DNA of 64,000 bases from Paenibacillus caui. Its GTDB lineage: Bacteria > Bacillota > Bacilli > Paenibacillales > Paenibacillaceae. The notes beneath the pieces are model-generated. The model made no database searches and was not told where the DNA came from. It saw only the letters and a list, made by a program, of their open reading frames with translations. The stretch lies in contig NZ_JAIOGQ010000010.1 in assembly GCF_019904135.1 (NCBI RefSeq), positions 62,001 through 126,000 of the forward strand, written 5' to 3'. A program made the position numbers and the translations under genes. This document shows positions 52,695-62,370 of this stretch, piece by piece. Numbering within the stretch: the first letter of the stretch is position 1; the number at the start of each line of letters is the position of its first letter.

Positions 52695-53213
52695 ATGAGA
52701 ACAATGAGATCCGTAGATCAGCACAAAAGCGAGGCTCCCAAGTCCGTAGCCTGTCAGATCATTACCGTTTCGGATACCCGGACTGCCGATAATGACACAA
52801 GTGGAAAGCTCATGGAAAGCCTGCTGAAAGCGCACGGATATGAAGTCATTGATTACCGTATCGTAAAAGACGAATATGACGAGCTTCGCAACTTGCTGCA
52901 TGAATCGGCCGAGAACAGCCGGATTGAAGCCGTTCTCCTGAACGGGGGCACCGGAATTGCCCAGCGCGACACTACCTATGAAGCCGTCATTAGCTTGCTC
53001 AGCAAGGAGCTTCCCGGCTTTGGCGAAATTTTTCGCTTTTTGAGCTTTACGGAAGATATCGGTTCCGCAGCTATACTCAGCAGAGCCGTTGCCGGGGTGA
53101 TCGGTAGAACGGCCGTCTTCTCCATGCCCGGCTCCACCGGTGCGGTCAAGCTCGCCATGGAACGCATCATTCTTCCGGAGCTCAGACATGTGATGCGCGA
53201 AATTTACAAGTGA
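52695..53213 (+). CDS. moaB: MoaB/MogA family molybdopterin biosynthesis protein
   Basis: 172 residues from ATG 52695 (AAGAAGTGGGG). ITVSDTRTADNDTSGKLM at the start, LLNGGTGIAQRDTTYEAV (GGTG motif) and VFSMPGSTGAVKLAMERIILPELRH at the end are typical of MoaB, the molybdopterin-binding/adenylylating protein. No other moa/moe genes are near. A second in-frame ATG is at 52704. Confidence 0.88.
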   Translation: MRTMRSVDQHKSEAPKSVACQIITVSDTRTADNDTSGKLMESLLKAHGYEVIDYRIVKDEYDELRNLLHESAENSRIEAVLLNGGTGIAQRDTTYEAVISLLSKELPGFGEIFRFLSFTEDIGSAAILSRAVAGVIGRTAVFSMPGSTGAVKLAMERIILPELRHVMREIYK

Positions 53214-53255
53214 TGATTCCGCAGCGGCCGTTCCCGCGGCCTTCCCAACCAAAAC

Positions 53256-53296
53256 AAAAAGCGCCTTTTAGGAAAATCAGTTCCCGGGCGCTTTTT
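53256..53296 (+). terminator. Terminator after moaB
   Basis: AAAAAGCGCC and GGGCGCTTTTT form a stem usable in both directions; it also ends the facing lipoprotein gene region. Confidence 0.7.
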
Positions 53297-53337
53297 CGTT
53301 CGCTTGATTTGTTTACTTTTACCGGACCGCTGGACCG

Positions 53338-53832
53338 CTATTTCAGCACTTGATCAAATATGTTTTCCAGCTTGTCACTGTATTTTCCTTTTTCGCTGCC
53401 GCTGGAGACATAAACCAGAGCCGTTCTTCCAGCCGTACGAATGAGGGGGGAACGGCTGTCTTTGTCCGTCCCGTACAAGCCCCGGATTTTGGCTATTCGC
53501 GTACTCTCCCTGTTGTACCGGTATACAATCACATAATGGTGAGAATCGCCATTGATGTAGTAGCTGGTGCTTAAGTTTCCGTCCAGATCTTCCGTATTGA
53601 TCTCATGCGTCAAGCGGATATCTTGTTCGGCGCAATCCATGCGAAGTTCTTTAAGCATTTCCGCACTTGAAGTCCCTCCGTAAAATTCGCTGGCGGTAAA
53701 GATTCCTTCATTCAACTTCGCTTCTGCTCCCTCAAGCGTTGTTGCGGAAGAGGAATCTGCATAACCGCATCCCGCTGCAGTCAGCATGAGAACCGTTGCC
53801 GTCAGCCATTTTAGCGGCAGATGCTTGCTCAT
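53338..53832 (-). CDS. Predicted lipoprotein of unknown function
   Basis: 164 residues. Signal peptide MSKHLPLKWLTATVLMLTAA with the lipobox LTAAGC, so it should be lipid-anchored outside the membrane. The mature part has repeated short strands (TSYYINGDSHHYVIVYRYN, TALVYVSSGSEKGKY). No known domain. Ribosome site AGGAAGGG before ATG 53832. Single gene. Confidence 0.7.
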   Translation of the reverse strand: MSKHLPLKWLTATVLMLTAAGCGYADSSSATTLEGAEAKLNEGIFTASEFYGGTSSAEMLKELRMDCAEQDIRLTHEINTEDLDGNLSTSYYINGDSHHYVIVYRYNRESTRIAKIRGLYGTDKDSRSPLIRTAGRTALVYVSSGSEKGKYSDKLENIFDQVLK

Positions 53833-53924
53833 GACAAACCCTTCCTCTCAAAATAACTCCCCGTTCCAGCCGGAACGGGGCCTGTAAAGTCAGTTTGTCA
53901 TTTTATGGATGGTTATATACACGG

Positions 53925-54935
53925 TTATTCAAAATCCTGGGCAAGCTTGATCACCTGACGCCCTACCGCCTTTCCGGCAAGGACAATCTTCAAAGCTTCT
54001 GGAAGCTCGGCAAGGGGATGAATGGTTATCGCTTCGGAAAGTGCCGCCTCCGGCTTCCAGGCTCCGGCCAGCTTCTCCCATAGCTGCCGGCGCAGCGGCA
54101 TCGGGCAATAAACGGAATCAATCCCGAACAGATTCACGCCGCGCAAAATAAACGGAAATACGCTTGTTTCAAGCTTTCCTCCTCCGGTCATGCCGGAAAG
54201 GGCCGCGCTTCCGCCGTATTTCACGTTTTTCAGCAGTCCGGCGGTGAAGCTCCCGCCGACCGGATCAACGACGCCGGCCCACAGCTGCTGGCCGAGCGCT
54301 CCCTTGCCGGCGCCGGCGGCGAGCTCTTCGCGGCTCGCGATTTCAGCGGCGCCCAGCCGGCGCAGCAGCTCGGCTTCGCCGGGCTTGCCCGTGCCGGCCG
54401 TCACTTTGAAGCCGAGCCGGGCCAGGATCGCCACGGCCATGCTGCCGACGCCGCCCGTTGCGCCGGCCACGAGCACCGGGCCGCTTTCAGGCGTAAGGCC
54501 GCCTGCAAGGAGCCGCTCTACGGACAGAGCGGCGGTGAAGCCGGCGGTTCCGATCGCCATCGCCTCAAGCGGCGTCAGCCCGGCCGGCAGCGGAACGAGC
54601 CAGTCGCCCGGCACGCTGGCGTACTCGGCATATCCGCCGGGATGCGACACGCCAAGCCCGTATCCGGTGCAGAGCACCCGGTCACCGGGCTTGAAGCGCT
54701 CGTCTGCGGATTCGGCTACAATACCCGCCAGATCAATGCCCGGCGTGAACGGATACTGGTTTACAATTTTCCCATCAGGAAGACTGGCCAATCCGTCCTT
54801 GTAATTCACCCCGGAATACAATACGCGGAGCAGCACCCCGCCCGCAGGAAGCACATCCGGCGAGACCGTCTCGACATTTGCCCGGAATCCCTGCTCATCT
54901 TGATGCAGCCGAAAGGCTTGAAAATCTGAAATCAT
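53925..54935 (-). CDS. YhdH/YhfP-type quinone oxidoreductase (acryloyl-CoA reductase-like MDR)
   Basis: About 336 residues, zinc-free medium-chain reductase. SGVNYKDGLASLPDGKIV, PGIDLAGIV and ATGGVGSMAVAILARLGF (NADPH loop) are typical of YhdH/AcuI. ATG 54935 is preferred (GGGGGTAA nine bases upstream); ATG 54941 is six bases further. Likely reduces an enoyl- or quinone-type substrate with NADPH. Confidence 0.85.
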   Translation of the reverse strand: MISDFQAFRLHQDEQGFRANVETVSPDVLPAGGVLLRVLYSGVNYKDGLASLPDGKIVNQYPFTPGIDLAGIVAESADERFKPGDRVLCTGYGLGVSHPGGYAEYASVPGDWLVPLPAGLTPLEAMAIGTAGFTAALSVERLLAGGLTPESGPVLVAGATGGVGSMAVAILARLGFKVTAGTGKPGEAELLRRLGAAEIASREELAAGAGKGALGQQLWAGVVDPVGGSFTAGLLKNVKYGGSAALSGMTGGGKLETSVFPFILRGVNLFGIDSVYCPMPLRRQLWEKLAGAWKPEAALSEAITIHPLAELPEALKIVLAGKAVGRQVIKLAQDFE

Positions 54936-55007
54936 CAACATTTACCCCCTAGTATCCTGGTTCTCCGTCCTCTTCTGACCCATATATCTTAACACCTGAC
55001 CCACGAA

Positions 55008-57314
55008 TCACAAAAGCGGATGCTCGTGCTTGGCCTGCAAAATGCTCCAGCGGCGCTGAACCTCAGCTTCAAAGCTGCAGAGTGCTTCCTCGTTCTCGGG
55101 CTTCAGCAGATGGCGGGTTTTGCCCATCGTTTTAAGCCAGTCGGACAGAGGAATCCGCTTGTTTTTCTCATCCGGGTTATAGGTGATCGTCGTCTTCCCC
55201 TGCTCGACTTCATACAGCGGGAAGAAGCAGGAATTGACGGCTGCGTCCACGATATTCGTCCCTTCGTCATCCGGCGAAATCCAGTTGAGCGGGCAGGCGG
55301 TTAAAATTTTCCCGTATACAAGCCCGGCATGCTGTGCGTACCACTGCGCTTTGGCCGCCTTTTTGACCAGATCCTGCGGATAAGCTTCGCTGCCTGTGAA
55401 CACGTAAGAAATATTCGTAGCCGCCATAATCTGCGGGGTGTCCTTGTGATGGAACGATTTCCCCTGCTGAAGCTTGCCGATATTGGACGTGGAGGTCCGG
55501 TGGCCAAGCGGTGTAGAGTATGAAAGCTGCGCTCCCGTATTCATATAGCCCTCGTTGTCATATTCCAAAATGATCATTTTGTGGTTGCGGAGCGCGGCGC
55601 CGATCGCCGGCCCCATCCCGATGTCCATCCCGCCGTCGCCGGTGACCATCACAAACGTAAAATCATCCGGCAGTCCAAGCTCATCCAGCTCTCCCCGCCG
55701 CTTCCGTTCCCAGAACATTTCCACAACGCCTGACAGCGTTGCCGCCCCGTTCTGGAACAGATTATGAATATACGTCGCTTTATGCGAAGAATAAGGATAG
55801 CCTGTCGTGACGACCATCGCGCAGCCGGTATGGAACAGAGCCACGATGTCGCCTTCAATGCCTTTGAAGAACAGCTCAAGCCCGGAAAAAATACCGCAGC
55901 CCGGACACGCGCCGTGTCCAGGCGCCAGCCGCTTCGGCTTTTTGGTCAGCGCGCGAAGCGGCGGAATCCGGACGCTTAGCCGCCCGGTTTCCTCATCCTG
56001 CTTCACCGTGACCAGCCCGGTCTTCAGTTGTTCAAACCGCAGCGGCTTCAGAACGCGCTTCGGCGCTTGCTCCGGATCGCCCGGGGTGTGGCCGTAATAA
56101 TCATACGGAACGACAGCTTCAGCTTGGGCGGCCGCTTCCAGCGACAGCTCGAACAGATGCCGGCCGTCTTCCGCATAAAATTCCTTGCCGCCAAGCCCGT
56201 AAATCCGGCTGATGACCTGAGTGTCACGGTTGCCGTAAGTGAACAGCGCCGCTTTAATTTCATTGGTCATATTGCCGCCGTGGGCCCCGTAGGCATCCGC
56301 ACGGTCTCCCACAGTCACGGCCTTCACCTTACTCAGCGCTTCCGCGATTTCCCGCTGCGGGAACGGACGGATCAGGTTCAGCGACACTGAACCGGCCTTA
56401 ACTCCCTGCCGGCGCAGCTCGTCGACAACATCCTTAATAATCTCGGAAGCCGAGCCCAGCAGGAAGACGGCAACCTCCGCATCCTCCATCCGATATAAGT
56501 CCAGCTTCTGGTATTTCCGGCCTGTAAGGCCTTCATAGTCGGCAGCAATTCGGTCAAACACGTCTCCGGCCTTGTACATGGCTTCCGACTGCTGATAGCA
56601 GTTGTTGATATAGTCCGGCTCATTCATATACGGGCCTACCGTGATGGGATTGTTGCGGTCAAGCGTATGCGGAAATCCAGCCGGGGGCTTCTCACCTACA
56701 AACTTCTGCACATCCTCCTTATGGGCAAATACACTTACCTTCCGCTTCTGGTGGGAGGTAAAATAACCGTCCGATGCCACCAGCACGGGAAGCCGGACTT
56801 CCGGATCCTCGGCCAGCTTGATGGCCATGATGTTCATATCATAAACGGCCTGAGGATCCCGGCACATCAAAATCGGCCAACCGGTGTTCAGCGCAAAATA
56901 CAGGTCCGAATGGTCGCCGTGAATATTGAGCGGCCCTGAAACGGTGCGGCAGACCAAATTCATCACCATCGGGAAACGGCTGCCCGATTGCACCGGCATT
57001 TGCTCCAGCATATACATATAGCCGTTGGCGCTCGTGGCATTAAAGACTCGCCCTCCTGCCGTAGATGCCCCAAAACAAATGCCGGCCGAGCTGTGTTCAC
57101 CATCCGACGGAATCAGCTGGATCTGATGCTTGCCGGCCGTCTTCATCAGATCCAGGTATTGGGCCACTTCCGTGGATGGCGATATCGGAAAATAGCCCAT
57201 AATATGATAATCAATCTGATGCGCGGCATAGGCCGCCATTTCGTTGCCCGATTCATAAACCTCACGCTGCTGAACCCGGCTTGTTTCCAGTTCCTGCATG
57301 GTGTTCATCGCCAT
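55008..57314 (-). CDS. 2-oxoacid:ferredoxin oxidoreductase, fused alpha-beta subunit
   Basis: 768 residues. The N-terminal ~400 are the alpha subunit (MGYFPISPSTEVAQYLDLM, HGDHSDLYFALNTGWPIL). The C-terminal half is the thiamine-pyrophosphate-binding beta subunit: GHGACPGCGIFSGLELFF with cluster cysteines, TGCAM, and the TPP loop VTGDGGMDIGMGPAIGAAL with YDNEGYMNTG. The complex oxidises a 2-oxoacid such as pyruvate to acyl-CoA and reduces ferredoxin. It follows the gamma-delta gene by 18 bp. The substrate is not certain. Confidence 0.88.
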   Translation of the reverse strand: MAMNTMQELETSRVQQREVYESGNEMAAYAAHQIDYHIMGYFPISPSTEVAQYLDLMKTAGKHQIQLIPSDGEHSSAGICFGASTAGGRVFNATSANGYMYMLEQMPVQSGSRFPMVMNLVCRTVSGPLNIHGDHSDLYFALNTGWPILMCRDPQAVYDMNIMAIKLAEDPEVRLPVLVASDGYFTSHQKRKVSVFAHKEDVQKFVGEKPPAGFPHTLDRNNPITVGPYMNEPDYINNCYQQSEAMYKAGDVFDRIAADYEGLTGRKYQKLDLYRMEDAEVAVFLLGSASEIIKDVVDELRRQGVKAGSVSLNLIRPFPQREIAEALSKVKAVTVGDRADAYGAHGGNMTNEIKAALFTYGNRDTQVISRIYGLGGKEFYAEDGRHLFELSLEAAAQAEAVVPYDYYGHTPGDPEQAPKRVLKPLRFEQLKTGLVTVKQDEETGRLSVRIPPLRALTKKPKRLAPGHGACPGCGIFSGLELFFKGIEGDIVALFHTGCAMVVTTGYPYSSHKATYIHNLFQNGAATLSGVVEMFWERKRRGELDELGLPDDFTFVMVTGDGGMDIGMGPAIGAALRNHKMIILEYDNEGYMNTGAQLSYSTPLGHRTSTSNIGKLQQGKSFHHKDTPQIMAATNISYVFTGSEAYPQDLVKKAAKAQWYAQHAGLVYGKILTACPLNWISPDDEGTNIVDAAVNSCFFPLYEVEQGKTTITYNPDEKNKRIPLSDWLKTMGKTRHLLKPENEEALCSFEAEVQRRWSILQAKHEHPLL

Positions 57315-57332
57315 GATTGATCCCCGCCTTTC

Positions 57333-58355
57333 TTATGCATAATCCCCCGCCAAGTCAAAAACGTGGGGCACTCTGTTCTCACTTGCATAATTCTCTTCTT
57401 CCAGCTCACCCGTTAGCGCATCCGTAGGACAAGCGTGGACGCATTTCAGGCATCCTTTACAATATTGATAGTCAATCCCCTTAAGGAACATTTGCGGACG
57501 CCCTTTCTTATCCGGCAGCTCTTCCCAGACGAAACACAGATCCGGACAGACATTGTCGCACTGTGCGCAATGAATGCAGCTGTCGGCATGGTAATGCGGC
57601 AGCTTGCCGCCGCGGGAGATACTGAGATCCTTAAAGATGCTGTTGCCCGGGTTAGTAATCACGCCGCCGATAGGCTGGGTTTCGTAGCCCAGGACGGCTG
57701 CATCCGAATGGATCGCTTCAGCTTCGCGGCCTGCCGCTGCAAGATCAGACGCCGTTATGACATCACTGCCGACTTCCGCATATCCCCGTTCGAAGGTGTT
57801 TAAAGCGGCACTGATCGCTTGCGGATATTTGCCGCTGAGCGATTTGCGAATCACTTCTTTCATTTGTTCCGGATCCAGAAAAGGACAAAGCCGGAACAGC
57901 GCCCCAAGCATCGCCATGTTGACGCGGTTTTTCTCCTCCAGCGCTATGCCGGTGGCGTCGATGACCGCAATCGTCCCTTCCGCCAGCTTCAGCTGCTCCT
58001 GCAGCTGCTGCGGAGTACGCTTGGAATTGACCAGCACCGTACTGCCGGCGAGAGCTCCGCTCAAAACCGTTTTGCTTCGGATCAGACCCTCCTGAAATAT
58101 CCCCAGAACATGCGGGAATTCAACCGGAGAAGTATGACGGATCGGGACATGCGGATCGCAAAACCGGATGTGCGCCTTGACCGGCGAACCTTTCTTCTCC
58201 GATCCGTAAGAGCTGAAGCTGACCCCACCGAAGCCAGCTCCGGTTACTCCCGCTTCGGCAAGCATTTTGCCGGCCAGGTTCGCTCCCAATCCGCCGATGG
58301 ATTCCAGTCGGATTTCGAAGAAACCCAGCTTGTTCACTTGCGGCAGCTTTTGCAT
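57333..58355 (-). CDS. 2-oxoacid:ferredoxin oxidoreductase, fused gamma-delta subunit
   Basis: 340 residues. The gamma domain (about 1-190) begins FEIRLESIGGLGANLAGKML with GSEKKGSPVKAHIRFCD. The delta part carries two 4Fe-4S motifs, CIHCAQCDNVCPDLC and CKGCLKCVHACPTDAL (about 260-320), for electron transfer to ferredoxin. GAGGAGGCTGTTGAC precedes ATG 58355. With the following alpha-beta gene it makes a complete two-gene enzyme, more compact than the usual three or four genes. Confidence 0.88.
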   Translation of the reverse strand: MQKLPQVNKLGFFEIRLESIGGLGANLAGKMLAEAGVTGAGFGGVSFSSYGSEKKGSPVKAHIRFCDPHVPIRHTSPVEFPHVLGIFQEGLIRSKTVLSGALAGSTVLVNSKRTPQQLQEQLKLAEGTIAVIDATGIALEEKNRVNMAMLGALFRLCPFLDPEQMKEVIRKSLSGKYPQAISAALNTFERGYAEVGSDVITASDLAAAGREAEAIHSDAAVLGYETQPIGGVITNPGNSIFKDLSISRGGKLPHYHADSCIHCAQCDNVCPDLCFVWEELPDKKGRPQMFLKGIDYQYCKGCLKCVHACPTDALTGELEEENYASENRVPHVFDLAGDYA

Positions 58356-58671
58356 GTCAACAGCCTCCTCATTACAGCCTCATTCATCTATGCTTTACAA
58401 GGCATGATTTAAATGTATAGATAATGCTTCAATTTAGCATAGACAGCCTATTCCTGATATGACTTACATCATTCCTGCATGATATTTGTCACACGCATCC
58501 TGAAATGTTCCTTCTGCCGGCCCCTGCTTGTCGAATATGTTCATACCCGGTCTAATCTTATCGGCTCCTGCGCTTTCCCGAGAAATAATCGAATGAGCCT
58601 ACCCTATCTGAGTAACGCAAACACTCCGAAGCCCGTGCCGATTACAACTTTTCGGGAAACCGTACCTGAGA

Positions 58672-58703
58672 AAAACCGTCCGGAAATTTTCCGGACGGTC
58701 CTT
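58672..58703. terminator. Isolated bidirectional hairpin
   Basis: AAACCGTCCGG, AAATTTT loop, CCGGACGGTCC with T-rich flanks on both strands. No clear gene ends here; the region 58356-59208 contains no intact gene. Confidence 0.5.
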
Positions 58704-58891
58704 TGCTGTGCTAAATGATACGTTTGTACGTGGGGGGAGGGAATGGATATGGGGTTCCACTGCTGTTGAAATCGTCTTATCTTAAATTTAATTAGTGGTA
58801 ATAACACGATTTCAAAGGCGGCCGCTACTCTCTCCACCCCTCTTCTGATCTACTATGAGTTCTCCTCTACTTTTTTCCTCTAACCATTTCT

Positions 58892-58984
58892 TCAGGTACG
58901 GTATTCGTATCCATGCACAGCCTTGTAATATTCCGTATACATCGTGGTCTCCGCATGCCTCATAAGCAAATTGCGTAGGGGTAC
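58892..58984 (-). pseudogene. Possible C-terminal remnant of a site-specific recombinase
   Basis: The minus strand reads LRNLLMRHAETTMYTEYYKA and ends GYEYRT. The RHAETTMYTEY block resembles the H...TT..Y(T) end of tyrosine recombinases. Only about 30 residues remain and the match is weak. Confidence 0.25.
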
Positions 58985-59208
58985 GGTAAAAACAAAGTAT
59001 TTTCTTAGTGCTTAGATTAAGATAGGGCTCCTTTTTAAAGCACTACATGCTACCCGTATACGTTCTTTAATTAATAATTGGAAATGGAATATAATGAAGA
59101 GGACATAGCCCAAGCGAAGGCGTGGGAGCGTCCTTTTTATTGAACTAACGGACAGGATAGTTCAATTTGCGTTTCCCTTTTGATTCTTAATACGAACCAT
59201 CTTGGGAA

Positions 59209-59372
59209 CTATTTGGATGCAAAACGTTTTGCAAACGCCACGCACAATACGACACCAATGTTTACAATAAAGATTGGCCAACCGACTGATTCATGCAGAA
59301 CGAGAGCCGAGAGCAACAAACCAAAGAATGGCTGGAGGAGTTGCAACTGCCCGACTGCTGCTATACCTCCCT
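59209..59372 (-). pseudogene. EamA transporter C-terminal fragment
   Basis: The minus strand encodes GGIAAVGQLQLLQPFFGLLL, ESVGWPIFIVNIGVVLCVAF and a basic end, the last two helices of an EamA/DMT permease, with a stop at 59209. The rest of the gene is missing: the frame gives way to plus-strand material at about 59375. Confidence 0.65.
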
Positions 59373-59374
59373 GA

Positions 59375-60112
59375 GTGTATCATGAACTCGAAAAGGAGTA
59401 TCTGATTTATTCACGCCCGAAGAGTGGTTACTTTGTTGTAGCCCAGGAAGCGCTTCTACCCTTGATACAAACAAAACGAATCGATCCTTGGAAGACGTTG
59501 CGATCCTTACAAATGGGCCGAAAAGAATGGAGCATCGTTTTTATAGCTGGAGTGTTTCTTGGATTACACTTTTTATTTTGGATGGAATCCTTATTGTATA
59601 CCTCGGTTGCCAGTTCTATGGTCATCCTGACCTTGCAACCTTTGTTTGTCATGATAGGCTCTTATTTTCTATTTAAAGAACGGGTTACAATCCTCTCGAC
59701 ACTCTGCATGATTGCAGCGGTTGTGGGTTCAATGATTATAGCATGGGGTGACATTGGCGTTTCCAGAGAGGCTTTAATTGGAGATGGGCTGTCATTATTG
59801 GGAACCATTTCGATGTCAGTCTATATGCTTGCAGGACAAAAGGTGAGTCATAAAATACCGGCTAATTTCTATAGTGTGATCGTGTTTTTTCTTGGTGGGA
59901 GCGCCATGCTCGTTTACTCTTTGGTCAACCATTTCTCTCTAACCGATTATCGTCCTGCTGATTGGACATATTTCGTTTTGCTTGCCGTCATACCAACGAT
60001 TTTTGGGCATTTTCTTTTTAACCTTTTGTTAAAGTCCATCGGAGCGACAACGGTTTCTGTTGGCGTCATTGGAGAGTCAGTTTGTACCTCTGTCAATAGA
60101 GTAGACACATAA
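59375..60112 (+). pseudogene. Chimera: MocR-type regulator start fused to an EamA transporter
   Basis: The first ~24 residues, YHELEKEYLIYSRPKSGYFV, are the wing of a GntR-type helix-turn-helix from a MocR regulator. The sequence then passes into a DMT permease (FIAGVFLGLHFLFWMESLLY, SSMVILTLQPLFVMIGSYFL, GDGLSLLGTISMSVYMLAGQ). The last helices are cut off by IS3 sequence (about 60095). In Firmicutes MocR regulators and EamA permeases are often divergent neighbours, so this looks like a rearranged pair. Confidence 0.65.
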
Positions 60113-60123
60113 AACCGGGAATA

Positions 60124-60303
60124 TTATGCAGCAGAGCGGTACATACGTTCGTACTCATTAGGCGTGAAGTGCCCAGTGGATGAGTGGATTCTTTTTCCAT
60201 TATAGAAGCATGTGATGTATTCAAAAATGCGCTTCTTTGCTTGCTCGCGTGTTCTAAATTTCTCCAAGTAAACGAGCTCTTTCTTGAGTACGCTGTAAGA
60301 TTA
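60124..60303 (-). pseudogene. IS3-family transposase OrfB C-terminal remnant
   Basis: The minus strand reads VLKKELVYLEKFRTREQAKK, IFEYITCFYNGKRIHSSTGH and FTPNEYERMYRS, the typical end of IS3/IS150 OrfB with the final glutamate region. TGTCTACTCTATTGACA next to it (about 60092-60108) looks like the element's terminal repeat. Everything upstream is lost at about 60303. Confidence 0.8.
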
Positions 60304-60305
60304 CA

Positions 60306-60458
60306 CGCCGAAACCAGACAGTGAACGTGGAGACGCTGGTCAAGAAAACGCTAAACCCGTATTTGCGGGGCTGGGCGAACTACTTCGGATATGGTCGAGG
60401 GGGAACGTTCTTCAAGGAAATGGACAAATGGATTCGCCGGCGGCTGAAGCTTGGGTAA
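60306..60458 (+). pseudogene. Group II intron maturase C-terminal remnant
   Basis: Frame NVETLVKKTLNPYLRGWANY, FGYGRGGTFFKEMDKWIRRR, LKLG then stop at 60458 is the maturase-specific (GIIM) end of a group II intron reverse transcriptase. It abuts the IS3 remnant directly; no intron RNA domain V was recognised. Confidence 0.75.
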
Positions 60459-60550
60459 ACGAAAGGCTTCAAAGGCTAGTAGCAGCAGCCAGACGAAATC
60501 CATTCAAGCAAACGATGTAGATGTATTCGAGCCATCTAGTTAATTTAAAA

Positions 60551-61021
60551 ATCCTTATTACCTTGATCCTTCAATACCAGGAGCATCTTGCAGAGTTGGA
60601 ACAGAACATAGATGCCCTGGCTGAAGAAATGGATGATTATGAATTAATTTAATCAATTCCGGGGATCGGTCCTAAAATTGCTGCAACAATTTTGTCCGAG
60701 ATCGGGGAAATTGATCGATTTAGTCATCCTAAGAAACTCGTAGCTTTTGCCGGAATTGACCCAAGCATCTTTTCCTCTGGGAATTTCACAGCAACCCAGA
60801 ATCGAATAACTAAACGTGGAGCAAGGCAACTACGGTACGCATTGATTTTGGCAGTTCAATGCGGTTTGATTCGCTCACGTAACACTAAGCTTAAGGATTT
60901 CTACGATCGAAAAAGATCCGAAGGAAAGCCTCATAAAGTAGCCTTAGTTGCATGTGCGAATAAGTTGGTCCATTGGCTATATGCCATTTTAAAAACTCAA
61001 AAATCGTTTCAGACCAATTGA
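60551..61021 (+). pseudogene. IS110-family transposase C-terminal part, with stop codon
   Basis: LQYQEHLAELEQNIDALAEE then an in-frame TAA, then SIPGIGPKIAATILSEIGEI, KLVAFAGIDPSIFSSGNF, RITKRGARQLRYALILAVQC: the Transposase_20 domain of IS110 elements. The N-terminal DEDD catalytic half is missing. The gap to 61150 holds nothing else. Confidence 0.8.
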
Positions 61022-61150
61022 TTTAACCCTACTGGTATAACCTTCCAATGGATATTTGGAGGGTTATTTGGCATGTCCAATTTTCAATATACAACAAGTA
61101 TCAGTTTAGCCTTACTGTAAATCTTGACAAGCTATTAGCTGGTATAGCGC

Positions 61151-61190
61151 AAAACGCGGCTACCGATCTATGCCGGCAGCCGCGTTTTTT
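61151..61190. terminator. Bidirectional terminator
   Basis: AAAACGCGGCT and AGCCGCGTTTTTT form a stem with T runs on both strands, about 115 bp after the stop of the stalk-domain gene. Confidence 0.7.
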
Positions 61191-61304
61191 AGTTATTTAT
61201 AAGCTACAGTGTCCCGTTAACTTAATCATGTTTTTTCGGACTTCTTACTTCCACCTCGACTTTTTTCACTTAACCACAAGGTGTGATGCAGATCGTCCTA
61301 CTTC

Positions 61305-62198
61305 TTATCGTCCGTTTCTAAGCTCTCCTTCGATAGGTACTATAATGACGTTTTTGTATTGCGACTGCTGATAACGGTCAATCCGACCCAGCTCCATGCT
61401 TTTGCCGTTAGAGTCGATCTTGCCGTATATGAGCAGGTCGTTCATCAAACTATCGGTGAAGAATACTTGTTTGCCGAAGTCGACCGGTTTTGTCCCCTTC
61501 TCAATTATTTTGGGAAAATTACTTGTGTCTTTCTGCCATTTCACTTCCGCCAAACCATCTTCGTTGATCTCCACATAGTTAGTTAATGACTTGTAATCGA
61601 CCATGAAACGCATCGCCTGGCCTTCGGGAAACGTATAGTCTGTCGTGAAACCTTCTCCCTGAGGAGTTAATGAATCTTTGGCGAAAACCCGAGATAGACT
61701 GATCGCAATTGTACGCGCCTCTGTCAGATCGCCGCTAATTAGCTTTTTGTACGCTTTCTCGCCAGCCGGCGTCCGGATAATCACACGCTTGTCCTCACTA
61801 TTATATGTAACGTATGCTTTCAACGATTCGCTAATAAACCTCAGCGGCACATACGTGTGGCCATCCTTGATAACAACCGCGGCATCAATGGTCGTCTTCT
61901 TTCCATCGACAGTAGCCACTTTCTCTCCTGCTTTCAGTTCCACGACTCTGCTGTTATCCTTGCTCCGAGCAGAGACCGTTCGCGACTTCGCATCATAGGT
62001 ATAAGTAAGCCATTCCGGATCATCGAGTGCCCTCAGTTGCACAAATGTCCTTCCCTGTATAGTAATCGCGCTGTCTTCTATCATTCCGTTGATAAATACC
62101 TGATTTGATACTGGCGTGCTCGCGTAAGCCGAAGATTCTACAGCCAGCAGGCCACCTAGTAAAGAGATCACTATCAGAAATTTCATCCATTTTTTCAT
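61305..62198 (-). CDS. Secreted stalk-domain (copper amine oxidase N-terminal-like) protein
   Basis: 297 residues. Signal peptide MKKWMKFLIVISLLGGLLAV ending near SSAYAS. Residues about 30-140 form a copper-amine-oxidase N-terminal-like (stalk) domain: INGMIEDSAITIQGRTFVQL and HTYVPLRFISESLKAYVTYN. Such domains are very common on Paenibacillus surface proteins. The C-terminal half is of unknown fold. GGGAGTAG precedes ATG 62198. Probably extracellular or wall-associated. Confidence 0.82.
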   Translation of the reverse strand: MKKWMKFLIVISLLGGLLAVESSAYASTPVSNQVFINGMIEDSAITIQGRTFVQLRALDDPEWLTYTYDAKSRTVSARSKDNSRVVELKAGEKVATVDGKKTTIDAAVVIKDGHTYVPLRFISESLKAYVTYNSEDKRVIIRTPAGEKAYKKLISGDLTEARTIAISLSRVFAKDSLTPQGEGFTTDYTFPEGQAMRFMVDYKSLTNYVEINEDGLAEVKWQKDTSNFPKIIEKGTKPVDFGKQVFFTDSLMNDLLIYGKIDSNGKSMELGRIDRYQQSQYKNVIIVPIEGELRNGR

Positions 62199-62370
62199 TT
62201 CTTAACTACTCCCATCTTCTAAAGCTTTATGAAATTTTCGATATTCCTTGAGTTTTGTCACTCAAACAGTTGATTTTCTTGGAATAGATCTGCTTGCCCA
62301 GTTTTTTGGCTTCTGCCTTGATTTCTCTGCTATACTCGCCGCTGTATGGGCCTATAATTCTTGATCTCAC

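Noticed and set aside
58479-58720. Plus-strand 79-codon frame near the isolated hairpin
   Set aside because: No ribosome site, low-complexity composition, and its end lies within the hairpin; treated as chance.
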